Positions 56,129 to 63,315 of a stretch of 64,000 nt of DNA are shown piece after piece. Below the pieces are notes generated by a model, which did not search any database, had not been told where the DNA came from, and saw only the letters and a program-made list of their open reading frames with translations. This DNA comes from Haliscomenobacter hydrossis DSM 1100 (GTDB lineage: Bacteria > Bacteroidota > Bacteroidia > Chitinophagales > Saprospiraceae): NCBI RefSeq assembly GCF_000212735.1, contig NC_015510.1:7999001-8063000 (forward strand), given 5' to 3'. Numbering within the stretch: position 1 is the first letter of the stretch; every line of letters starts with the position of its first letter. A program made the translations under genes and the position numbers.

Positions 56129-56767
56129 TTACCTTTTTTTGACAAGCATCACCCTCCACTCCAAATATTCCCGCATCGCCCAGCCGAGCAGTACCATGTA
56201 CACTCCAGCGGTAAGGTATACCCCTGTCCAGGCAAAAATGACCACGCACAAACCATAAATTCCCAGCCAAAAAAGCCAGGCCTCCAGGTAGTGTTTGGCC
56301 AGCAATACTGTGGCCACGATGCTACTTACCGCCAGCAGAGGATCGGTAAAATTAAAAGAAGCAGGTTGGGGAAACCAGCGGGGAGCCAACTCATGCACCT
56401 GCGCCAGCAGAATGGTGAGGTTGATGGTGGGCATAAAAATGGCAATGGCAGACAGAATGAGCCCCATTCCCGACAGCCTTTTGATTTCGGGCGCTGTAGT
56501 GCCCTTTCCACGCAGCCAGGTGATCAGGTTGTACACCACCAGAAAGACCTGTAAGCTCATCAATCCGTATAAGTTGATTTGGTAAAAAAACAGAAAATAA
56601 GCAAAATTACTCAGGATGGCGACGGGCCAGGTCAGTTGGTTGTTTTGCCGCAAGAGGTAAAAGGCCAGCAGGCAAAAACTGGCGGCGAGGGTTTCGATCA
56701 GACTAAGGGCGTAATCACCAAGTTGGATTAGGCTGAAGTCGATGTGCCAAAATTGGGTGTTTTCCAT
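56129..56767 (-). CDS. PnuC-family vitamin transporter-like membrane protein
   Basis: 212 residues with about seven hydrophobic segments. LTWPVAILSNFAYFLFFYQINLYG resembles the PnuC WP/Y motif, and SLQVFLVVYNLITWLRG the substrate-side helix. PnuC proteins move nicotinamide riboside; PnuT relatives in Bacteroidota move thiamine. There is no THI-box (TPP riboswitch) motif in front, so the thiamine version is not supported. Substrate remains open. It is convergent with the TonB receptor. Confidence 0.7.
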   Translation of the reverse strand: MENTQFWHIDFSLIQLGDYALSLIETLAASFCLLAFYLLRQNNQLTWPVAILSNFAYFLFFYQINLYGLMSLQVFLVVYNLITWLRGKGTTAPEIKRLSGMGLILSAIAIFMPTINLTILLAQVHELAPRWFPQPASFNFTDPLLAVSSIVATVLLAKHYLEAWLFWLGIYGLCVVIFAWTGVYLTAGVYMVLLGWAMREYLEWRVMLVKKR

Positions 56768-56843
56768 TTTTAGTGGAACTTTAGGTGTTTATTGCCAAAT
56801 TCGCGGAGCCTAAGGCTATTTCGCATGAGCCTCAATCCGTATC

Positions 56844-56881
56844 CGCACCCAAAATAAGCCTTAATCAGGAAAAAAAATCCC
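56844..56881 (-). repeat. Second copy of the palindrome-derived word
   Basis: Reverse-complemented, this 38-nt segment reads GGGATTTTTTTTCCTGATTA, then AGGCTTATTTTGGGTGCG, and matches the plus strand at 46995-47031 over almost all positions. It sits in the 165-bp divergent gap between the PnuC-like gene and the aldo/keto reductase, without the outer arms of the 47-kb palindrome. Confidence 0.7.
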
Positions 56882-56932
56882 TTATTTTCGTGCCATCGAA
56901 CGTTTCGATACCAATTATATAAACGTATAAAA

Positions 56933-57904
56933 ATGCAATATCGCCGTTTTGGACGCACCGAAATGCAAGTCAGCGAAATAGGTTATGGGATGTGGGGTTT
57001 GGCCGGATGGACTGGCTCCGATCAGGACGAAATCTGGAAATCCCTCGAATTATCCGTTGAACTCGGCTGCAATTTTTTTGACACCGCCTGGGCATACGGA
57101 GACGGGCGTAGCGAAGAAATTTTGGGCAAATTGCTGCGGCAGTTTCCCGATAAAAAACTTTACGTTGCCAGCAAAATTCCGCCCAAAAACCGCAAGTGGC
57201 CTTCTCAACCTCAGTTCAGTCTGGACGAGGTTTTTCCTTCCGACTACATCGAAGAATATGTCGACGATAGCCTCAAAAACCTGGGCATTGAATGCATCGA
57301 CCTGATGCAGTTCCACGTCTGGGAAGACGCCTGGGCAGATCGGGATGAGTGGAAAGAAACTTGCGCGCGTCTCACCACGGCAGGCAAAGTACAACACTGG
57401 GGCATCAGCATCAACCGCTGGGAACCCAACAACAGCCTCCGCACCCTGGAAACTGGCCGGATCAGCGCAGTACAGGTGATCTACAACATTTTTGACCAAA
57501 ACCCCGAAGACCAACTTTTCCCTTTGTGCCGCAAACTCGACATCGGAGTCATCGCCCGCGTGCCTTTTGACGAGGGAACCCTCACGGGTACCTTGACCAA
57601 AGACACTACATTTCCTCCTGGCGATTGGCGGGGAACGTATTTTGTACCTGCAAACCTCATCCCCTCCGTCGAACGCGCCGACGCACTCAAACCACTGGTA
57701 CCCGCTGGCATGACCATGGCCGAAATGGCCTTGCGTTTTATCTTGTCCAATCCTGATGTACACACCACTATTCCCGGTATGCGCCGCGAACGCAACGTGC
57801 GTATGAACATGGCCAGTAGCGATGGCAACGGACTGTCCGTGGATTTATTGAATGCATTGAAGGGGCATCGTTGGGATCGGGAGCCGACGGCTTGGTCGCA
57901 GTGA
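56933..57904 (+). CDS. Aldo/keto reductase
   Basis: 323 residues, cytoplasmic. MQYRRFGRTEMQVSEIGYG is the standard AKR N-terminus; NFFDTAWAYGDGRSEEILG holds the catalytic Asp and Tyr, with the Lys in VASKIPP, and the His in LMQFHVW. ILSNPDVHTTIPGMRRERN is the NADPH-side loop. It reduces aldehydes or sugar carbonyls with NADPH; no substrate can be named. It ends inside hairpin G. Confidence 0.92.
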   Translation: MQYRRFGRTEMQVSEIGYGMWGLAGWTGSDQDEIWKSLELSVELGCNFFDTAWAYGDGRSEEILGKLLRQFPDKKLYVASKIPPKNRKWPSQPQFSLDEVFPSDYIEEYVDDSLKNLGIECIDLMQFHVWEDAWADRDEWKETCARLTTAGKVQHWGISINRWEPNNSLRTLETGRISAVQVIYNIFDQNPEDQLFPLCRKLDIGVIARVPFDEGTLTGTLTKDTTFPPGDWRGTYFVPANLIPSVERADALKPLVPAGMTMAEMALRFILSNPDVHTTIPGMRRERNVRMNMASSDGNGLSVDLLNALKGHRWDREPTAWSQ

Positions 57905-58020
57905 AAAGTGAAAAACGAAAAGTGAAAAACGAAAAATATTTTCAAGCTTGATCAGAAAGCATGAATTGAGTGTTGCTATTCACTATTCACTTTTCGTTTT
58001 TCACTATTCATTTTTCATTT
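57903..58020. repeat. Long inverted repeat with GTGAAAAACGAAAA words (hairpin G)
   Basis: Core arms 57907-57926 and 57986-58005 are perfect over 20 bp (AGTGAAAAACGAAAAGTGAA). The word GTGAAAAACGAAAA repeats at 14-bp spacing on the left and in reverse on the right. It overlaps the stop of the aldo/keto reductase gene and the final residues and stop of the convergent sulfatase gene (58008), so both ends of the element are coding. Confidence 0.9.
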
Positions 58021-59549
58021 AATAAATTGATGGCTTCGCTGTCCGCGTAACCTATTGCCAAATCGCGGAGTTGGTTCTTCAGGGTTGCAATGAGGGATTG
58101 ATTGACGGGGTCAGCATAGATGTTCTGCATCTCCTGGGGATCTTTTTGTAGGTCGTACAACTCCCAAAATTCCCCTTCGTCGTAAAAACGGATGAGTTTG
58201 TAGCGTTTGGTCCGGATGCCAAAATGTTTCATGACGTTGTGTTCTCCCTTTTCGTAGTAGTGGTAATAGACCTGTTGCCGCCAGTTTTTGCTGCTTTTTT
58301 TGCGCAGCAAAGGCACGATGGATTTCCCCTGCATCTCGGCAGGGATGGGTGCGCCGGCCAACTCCAGGAAAGTAGGCGCAAAATCGATCCCCATGAGTAA
58401 GGCATCAATTTGGGTGCCTGGTTTGATCAACTTGGGGTAACGCATCAAAAAAGGCATGTGTTGTGATTCTTCGTACATGAAACGTTTGTCGAACCAGCCG
58501 TGCTCACCCAGGTAAAAACCTTGATCGGAAGCATAAATCACTACGGTGTTTTTGCTCAATTGCTGGGCATCGAGGTAATCCAGCATGCGTCCGATGTTGC
58601 GATCAAGTGAGCGGACACAACCTAGGTAGTCGTTCATGTAGCGCTGGAATTTCCACTCATCCAGGGCTTTGCCGCTCAGGTTTTGGCGTTTGAAATCCTC
58701 GGCCATGGGTTCATAGTAAGCATTCCAGGCCTTGCGCTGGGCCTCATTCATGCGCGGGAGCTTGTAGCCAACTTTGAGATCCTCCAATACCCGCAAGTCG
58801 CGGTACACATTCATTTCTTGTTTCCCGGCAGCAATTCGTCCGGAGTAATCATCATAAAAAGTAGGCGGGATGTTGAATTTTACCCCATCAAAGGCATGCA
58901 AGTCAGTGGTGTCGGGCAGCCAATTGCGGTGTGGTGCTTTTTGGCCCACCACCAAACAAAAGGGTTTGGACTTGTCACGGTTGCGCTCCAGCCAATCGAT
59001 GGCTTTGTCTGTCGTAATGTCGGTGGCGTAACCCTCGTAGCGCCGGGTTTGGCCATCCATTTCAATGAAATCCGGATTGTAGTATTGGCCTTGCCCGGGC
59101 AGTACCGTCCAGTAATCAAAATATTGCGGATTGGCCTCCAGGTGCCATTTGCCAATCCAACTGGTTTGGTAACCAATGGCTTGCAGGCGTTTGGGAAACA
59201 TGTCCTGTCCGGCGTTGAAGCGCGAGAGGTTGTCGCGGTGCCCGTTGACGTGGCTCAACTTACCGGTTAGTAGGGCGGCACGACTGGGCGCACAAAGCGA
59301 ATTGGTGCAAAACATGTTCCGAAACAAAGCGCCTTCGCGGCCAATGCGGTCAATATTCGGCGTTTGAATGTACGGACTGCCGTAGGCACTGATGGCGGCC
59401 AGAGCGTGATCGTCTGAAAAAATGATCAGGATGTTGGGTTTTTGCTCCGGTTTTTTAACCATCCGGGGTTGAACCATCGGGAAATTGGCGATGAAGAAGA
59501 GGAGCGAAAAGAGGCCTAGTTGGATCGGGAATTTGGTGTTGCTGCGCAT
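58008..59549 (-). CDS. Exported arylsulfatase-type sulfatase (formylglycine type)
   Basis: 513 residues from the ATG at 59549 (MRSNTKFPIQLGLFSLLFF), an export signal; upstream in-frame residues to 59588 fall next to hairpin H. Metal Asp pair in ILIIFSDDH, FGly signature C86-A-P-S-R90 in SLCAPSRAALLTGK, and YASDQGFYLGEHGWFDK with the second Asp and the catalytic His. Close in layout to iduronate-2-sulfatase/arylsulfatase A types of Bacteroidota S1 sulfatases. The two sulfatases in this window have different insertion patterns, so they should differ in substrate. No T9SS domain. Confidence 0.88.
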   Translation of the reverse strand: MRSNTKFPIQLGLFSLLFFIANFPMVQPRMVKKPEQKPNILIIFSDDHALAAISAYGSPYIQTPNIDRIGREGALFRNMFCTNSLCAPSRAALLTGKLSHVNGHRDNLSRFNAGQDMFPKRLQAIGYQTSWIGKWHLEANPQYFDYWTVLPGQGQYYNPDFIEMDGQTRRYEGYATDITTDKAIDWLERNRDKSKPFCLVVGQKAPHRNWLPDTTDLHAFDGVKFNIPPTFYDDYSGRIAAGKQEMNVYRDLRVLEDLKVGYKLPRMNEAQRKAWNAYYEPMAEDFKRQNLSGKALDEWKFQRYMNDYLGCVRSLDRNIGRMLDYLDAQQLSKNTVVIYASDQGFYLGEHGWFDKRFMYEESQHMPFLMRYPKLIKPGTQIDALLMGIDFAPTFLELAGAPIPAEMQGKSIVPLLRKKSSKNWRQQVYYHYYEKGEHNVMKHFGIRTKRYKLIRFYDEGEFWELYDLQKDPQEMQNIYADPVNQSLIATLKNQLRDLAIGYADSEAINLLNEK

Positions 59550-59593
59550 TTTCTTGTTTGTAAAAATGTACAAGCGCCGTAGGCGCATAATTG

Positions 59594-59675
59594 CTAAGGT
59601 GTCTGAGGTTTCTAAGGTGGTGAAAAGAGAAAAACAGTATTTTTTTTACCACCTTAGAAACCTCAGACACCTTAG
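59594..59675. repeat. Long perfect inverted repeat, CTAAGGTGTCTGAGG words (hairpin H)
   Basis: Arms 59594-59621 and 59648-59675 are perfect reverse complements over 28 bp, loop 26 nt. TCTAAGGTG-like words occur twice per arm. It lies between the CotH gene stop (59728) and the sulfatase start (59549), both on the minus strand, so it could end the CotH transcript upstream of the sulfatase gene. Confidence 0.9.
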
Positions 59676-59727
59676 AAAAACTTAAGCTAAGTGTGCAAAA
59701 TGCCCATCAGTAAAGTTGGGCGCTTAT

Positions 59728-61356
59728 TTATTGCTTGACGAAGCGCCCAGTCAACGGCGCGCCGTTCCCTGGTTTTACCCGGTAAAAATACATCCCCGTA
59801 GGATACTGTGAAATGTCGAGCGGCAAAATCTGTGGCCCATTGCTGATGAATTTATGGGAATACGCGTACACTTCCCGCCCATTGGCATCCACGATGTAAA
59901 TTTCTGCAGTTTCGTTAAAACCCGCCAGTCGGTATTCAAAAGTGAGGGATTCTCGACCAGGGTTCGGGTATACCTTGACTTCACCAAAAGCCACATTACT
60001 GACGCGATCGGGGATTTCGGCCATAACGGCATCCAGCCAAATGAGGCGGTCGTCCAACCAGTTTTTTAAGAAGGTGATTTCATTGGCATAAGACCCACCC
60101 ACGTAACTGTTGGGCCATACCGATTTGTTGAGGATCGGGTAGAGTTTAAAATTGAGGTCTTGAGCCGGGCCGATTACCTTAACCAAGGAATCAATGGTTC
60201 CCATGATTTGTCCGTTGCTGAGCAGGCTTTTGCGCAATTGAAACCAGCGTTGTTTCATCTTGACCCGGAAAGCGGGATCATTGATCAGCTTTTCCCACCA
60301 AAAGTGAATGACCCAGGAGTCTTGAGGACAAGATTTATTAAATTCATAGCCCCAGCCTACCGGATATTGCCCGTTGCAATAATTGGCATTGCCAAAAGCT
60401 AGGTTGAAGTCCCAGATCGGCCCTGCAAATATTTTGGAATTGATGGCGTCATTGTCTTTGTAAAAATAAGTGCTCAAGCGGTAGCCATCTACGTTTTTGG
60501 ACAATTCGTTCAGCAAAACAAAGTCTACAAAAGAGGGCACATCAATCCATTTGGCATATCCTTCTTTGGGGTCGTCAAAACCCGGTGAATCCATTACCCG
60601 TTCAAAGGCGCGTACGTGGTCTTTGAGGTATTGGAGTTGCGCAGGGCGCAAATCATCTTCATTGGGATAAACCACCCGGTAATGAGGTGGGTAGGTTTTG
60701 CCGGGCATAGGGAAAGCCGAGCGGAAGGTAATGTCACCGGGGTCGAGTTTATCGAGGGCAAAAATGTATCCACCCGTCACTTTTTGGCCCGTAGTATCTT
60801 TCGTGCCAATTTTATTGATGTTGACGCGCACTTTGTTGCGCTTGATGCGCTCGGTGAGCATAAAAATCCCTTTGTATTGTCCATCTACAATGACATCTAC
60901 GAAGCGGTATTTTGGTGCCCAAGGGCTGATCTTTTGCCCAAATCGATAAATCAAGGCCTCGCGGATCAAGGACTTATCAGAAAAAGGACCCATCAAAGCC
61001 CAATCGCTATGGGCGGGCATACCCAGAATCGGAACATCTTGTTCTTCTCCTTTTGCATCCAAAAACTCAATCGAATAAGGCTTTTTATCGCTGAGGCTGA
61101 AAGAGGTTTTGCCCCGGTAACGAACCCCCATTTTACCCGTCAGGACGGGGGGGTCGGTAGGCGTGTTGTCTTTGCCAGTCCCGTTCGACCGGAGTTGGTA
61201 AGCAGCAGGGGAGTCGGTTTCCAGATTCAAAAAACCACCCGGTTCAAGCGTAAAGGAAAAAATCGGCAGATTGGTTTTTTCCAATTGGACCTGGGCATAA
61301 TTGAAGGTATAGCAGAGTGAAAAAACCAGGATGAATACAGGTAAAAGTCGCTTCAT
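59728..61356 (-). CDS. CotH-kinase family protein with T9SS sorting domain
   Basis: 542 residues from the ATG at 61356 (MKRLLPVFILVFSLCYTFNYAQ), giving a signal peptide. The region about 60-390 is CotH-like: VRYRGKTSFSLSDKKPYSIEF, DWALMGPFSDKSLIREALIYRFG, YKGIFMLTERIKRNKVRVNI, and GPIWDFNLAFGNANY with the catalytic Asp. CotH proteins are atypical protein kinases; Bacteroidota secreted versions are of unknown target. A type A sorting domain occupies about the last 75 residues (VYPNPGRESLTFEY to RFVKQ). Export through the T9SS is expected. Confidence 0.88.
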   Translation of the reverse strand: MKRLLPVFILVFSLCYTFNYAQVQLEKTNLPIFSFTLEPGGFLNLETDSPAAYQLRSNGTGKDNTPTDPPVLTGKMGVRYRGKTSFSLSDKKPYSIEFLDAKGEEQDVPILGMPAHSDWALMGPFSDKSLIREALIYRFGQKISPWAPKYRFVDVIVDGQYKGIFMLTERIKRNKVRVNINKIGTKDTTGQKVTGGYIFALDKLDPGDITFRSAFPMPGKTYPPHYRVVYPNEDDLRPAQLQYLKDHVRAFERVMDSPGFDDPKEGYAKWIDVPSFVDFVLLNELSKNVDGYRLSTYFYKDNDAINSKIFAGPIWDFNLAFGNANYCNGQYPVGWGYEFNKSCPQDSWVIHFWWEKLINDPAFRVKMKQRWFQLRKSLLSNGQIMGTIDSLVKVIGPAQDLNFKLYPILNKSVWPNSYVGGSYANEITFLKNWLDDRLIWLDAVMAEIPDRVSNVAFGEVKVYPNPGRESLTFEYRLAGFNETAEIYIVDANGREVYAYSHKFISNGPQILPLDISQYPTGMYFYRVKPGNGAPLTGRFVKQ

Positions 61357-61445
61357 ATATTTTTTGGGGATGAAAATAGGCATTACTCGGCGAATTAACT
61401 GCCGCGAAACAAACAATTGTGTTGTTTTTTGGTTCTCCTAGCATA

Positions 61446-61599
61446 GGAACGGAAATGAAATAAAGTAAACTTTGACTGGCTCTTTATTGATTTTACTGCG
61501 TTACTCCTCAGTTGCGTAGTATACTATGCGCCTTCCTCGCGCCTAGCCAAATCAAAAAATAGCTAAGTCAACTCGTTTACTTTATTCCATTTCCGTTCC
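61446..61599. repeat. 155-bp nested palindrome in the CotH/menG divergent gap
   Basis: Outer arms 61446-61470 and 61575-61599 match at 24 of 25 positions (GGAACGGAAATGAAATAAAG at the left end). Inner AT-rich arms also pair, and the tip is GCGTAGTATACTATGCGC. The gap of about 295 bp is mostly this element. It resembles the 47-kb palindrome in size and in having a GCGTAG tip. It starts 89 bp from the CotH start and ends 52 bp before the menG start. Confidence 0.8.
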
Positions 61600-61651
61600 A
61601 AACAAATTGGGATTAGTCGAAATCCCGCTTAATTTTGCACAAATTTTTCAC

Positions 61652-62377
61652 ATGGGTCAGATTACCCCTTACAATGAGCAAGAGTCCAAGACAAGGCAGG
61701 TTTCCCGCATGTTTGATCGGATCGCTCCTTATTACGATTTCCTCAACCACTTTTTGTCTTTGGGTATCGACCGTGGGTGGCGGCGCAAAGCCATTGCTGA
61801 GGTAGCCCAAGATCAGCCTCAGCGCATTTTAGACATAGCCACCGGAACGGCGGATCTGGCTATAGCCATGGCGGAGAAGCTACAACCCCAAGAAATCATC
61901 GGGGTAGACATCGCGCCCAAAATGTTGGAAATTGGCCGCGTTAAGGTGAGAGACAAAGGCCTGAATAAAATTGTTCACCTGGAAGATGGTGATTCCCAAG
62001 AGTTGCGCTTTCCTGATAATCAGTTTGATGTAGTGACTGCGGCTTTTGGGGTACGCAATTTTGAAGATCTGGGCAAAGGGCTATCCGAAATGTACCGCGT
62101 GCTCAAACCCGGAGGCAAAATTGTAGTGCTGGAATTCTCTCGACCCAAACTTTTCCCTTTCAAACAAATATTTAATGCCTATTTCAAATACCTGTTGCCA
62201 CTAATTGGGCGTTTTACCTCCAATGACCAGCGGGCATATGCGTATTTGTACGAATCGGTGCAGGTATTTCCCGAAGGACAAGAACTCGTGAACATATTTG
62301 AGAAAACCGGATTTAAATCTAACCGATGCACAGCATTAACTTTAGGTGTTTGTTCCATTTACGTTGGGTTCAAGTAG
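61652..62377 (+). CDS. menG: Demethylmenaquinone methyltransferase
   Basis: 241 residues from the ATG at 61652 (MGQITPYNEQESKTRQVSRMF); a start at 61607 lies next to the palindrome. FDRIAPYYDFLNHFLSLG and ILDIATGTADLAIAMA are the UbiE/MenG motifs, with the SAM-binding Asp-x-Gly-Thr-Gly replaced by the usual family version; VVTAAFGVRNFEDLGKGLSEM and GGKIVVLEFSRP complete it. In a menaquinone-using Bacteroidota it methylates demethylmenaquinone. The next gene starts 52 bp inside it in another frame. Confidence 0.93.
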   Translation: MGQITPYNEQESKTRQVSRMFDRIAPYYDFLNHFLSLGIDRGWRRKAIAEVAQDQPQRILDIATGTADLAIAMAEKLQPQEIIGVDIAPKMLEIGRVKVRDKGLNKIVHLEDGDSQELRFPDNQFDVVTAAFGVRNFEDLGKGLSEMYRVLKPGGKIVVLEFSRPKLFPFKQIFNAYFKYLLPLIGRFTSNDQRAYAYLYESVQVFPEGQELVNIFEKTGFKSNRCTALTLGVCSIYVGFK

Positions 62378-63060
62378 CAATTGTACTGATATTGGCTGTT
62401 GGCAGCCTGAGTGCCCAAAAATACCGGGGCAATCCCAACTTCCTGGACTTCAACCAAAAGCCTTACTACTTCGGCATTACTTTGGGCATCAACTCCTCCA
62501 ATTTTAAGCCTTATCGCTCCAAGCAATTCCTGATGAGCGACAGTATTCAAACGGTTGAATCTGTTACCGGGCCGGGCTTCAACCTGGGGATTGTGACCAA
62601 CTTGAAAATGGGCGATTATTTCGATTTTCGATTTTTGCCTACCTTATCTTTTGCTGAACGCAACATCAATTACGACAAAGCCAGCCGTTTTCGCAATTTT
62701 AGCCGGCGGACGGTGGAGTCGGTTTTTGTCGAAATGCCATTTCAGGTGCGTTACAAATCGGCACCATTCCACGATAAACGGGTGTTTGTCATTGCCGGGG
62801 TCAAATATTCTTTTGATGTAGCCAGTGATTCCCGATCCAAACAAGCGGAAACGTTGGTCCGTATTTCTCCCTCGGATTTTCAGTTGGAGTACGGTGCTGG
62901 ATTGCAGTTCTTTTTCCCCTTCTTTATCTTTTCCCCCGAGTTGAAAATTTCCCAGGGCATTGGTAATACCCTGATTTACAACCCTGCACTACAAGAATCT
63001 ACGGTGCTCGAAAAATTATTGTCGCGTACCTTCACCATTTCCATTCACTTCGAAGGATAA
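62326..63060 (+). CDS. porT: PorT-like outer-membrane protein of the type IX secretion system
   Basis: 244 residues. It begins with an unusually basic, His-rich leader (MHSINFRCLFHLRW) before the hydrophobic signal core VQVAIVLILAVGSLSAQ. The mature sequence has porin-like strands (PYYFGITLGINSSNFK, GYFDFRFLPTLSF-type, FQLEYGAGLQFFFPFFIF, SRTFTISIHF end). The order ubiE/menG-porT is a known arrangement in Bacteroidota, and PorT is an outer-membrane component needed for T9SS export. Three T9SS cargo genes in this window support the presence of the system. The overlap with menG implies translational coupling. Confidence 0.8.
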   Translation: MHSINFRCLFHLRWVQVAIVLILAVGSLSAQKYRGNPNFLDFNQKPYYFGITLGINSSNFKPYRSKQFLMSDSIQTVESVTGPGFNLGIVTNLKMGDYFDFRFLPTLSFAERNINYDKASRFRNFSRRTVESVFVEMPFQVRYKSAPFHDKRVFVIAGVKYSFDVASDSRSKQAETLVRISPSDFQLEYGAGLQFFFPFFIFSPELKISQGIGNTLIYNPALQESTVLEKLLSRTFTISIHFEG

Positions 63061-63092
63061 CGGATAAGTCCTGAGTATAGGCAAAAAAATAG

Positions 63093-63124
63093 TCGGCATT
63101 GGTGCGTTTTGTCACCAATGCCGA
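63093..63124 (+). terminator. Intrinsic terminator after porT
   Basis: TCGGCATTGGTG (63093-63104) pairs perfectly with CACCAATGCCGA (63113-63124), an 8-nt loop between, followed by TTACTTTTTT. It is 32 bp after the porT stop. Confidence 0.85.
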
Positions 63125-63265
63125 TTACTTTTTTCATCCATCCCCTAAATAATGCATTCTATTTTGTGTACTCAAATCTACTTCGAATACATCGTTTGTT
63201 CGATTATTTAAAAAACAATTGAATAAAATGCCGTGTATTTACCCAATTTTATTTCCCTAAAGATG

Positions 63266-63273
63266 TAGATTTG
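63266..63273 (+). promoter_or_regulatory. Candidate -7 element for pntA
   Basis: TAGATTTG matches TAnnTTTG. The transcript would start near 63280, about 35 nt before the pntA ATG at 63316. No clear -33 TTG is present. Confidence 0.45.
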
Positions 63274-63315
63274 CCATCTTTGATCTCAGATCCTAACCTA
63301 ACTCTTTTTAATTCT

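Noticed and set aside
53737-56767. TonB receptor and PnuC-like gene as an operon for one vitamin
   Set aside because: They face each other and lie on opposite strands, so co-transcription is impossible; only a loose functional link remains.
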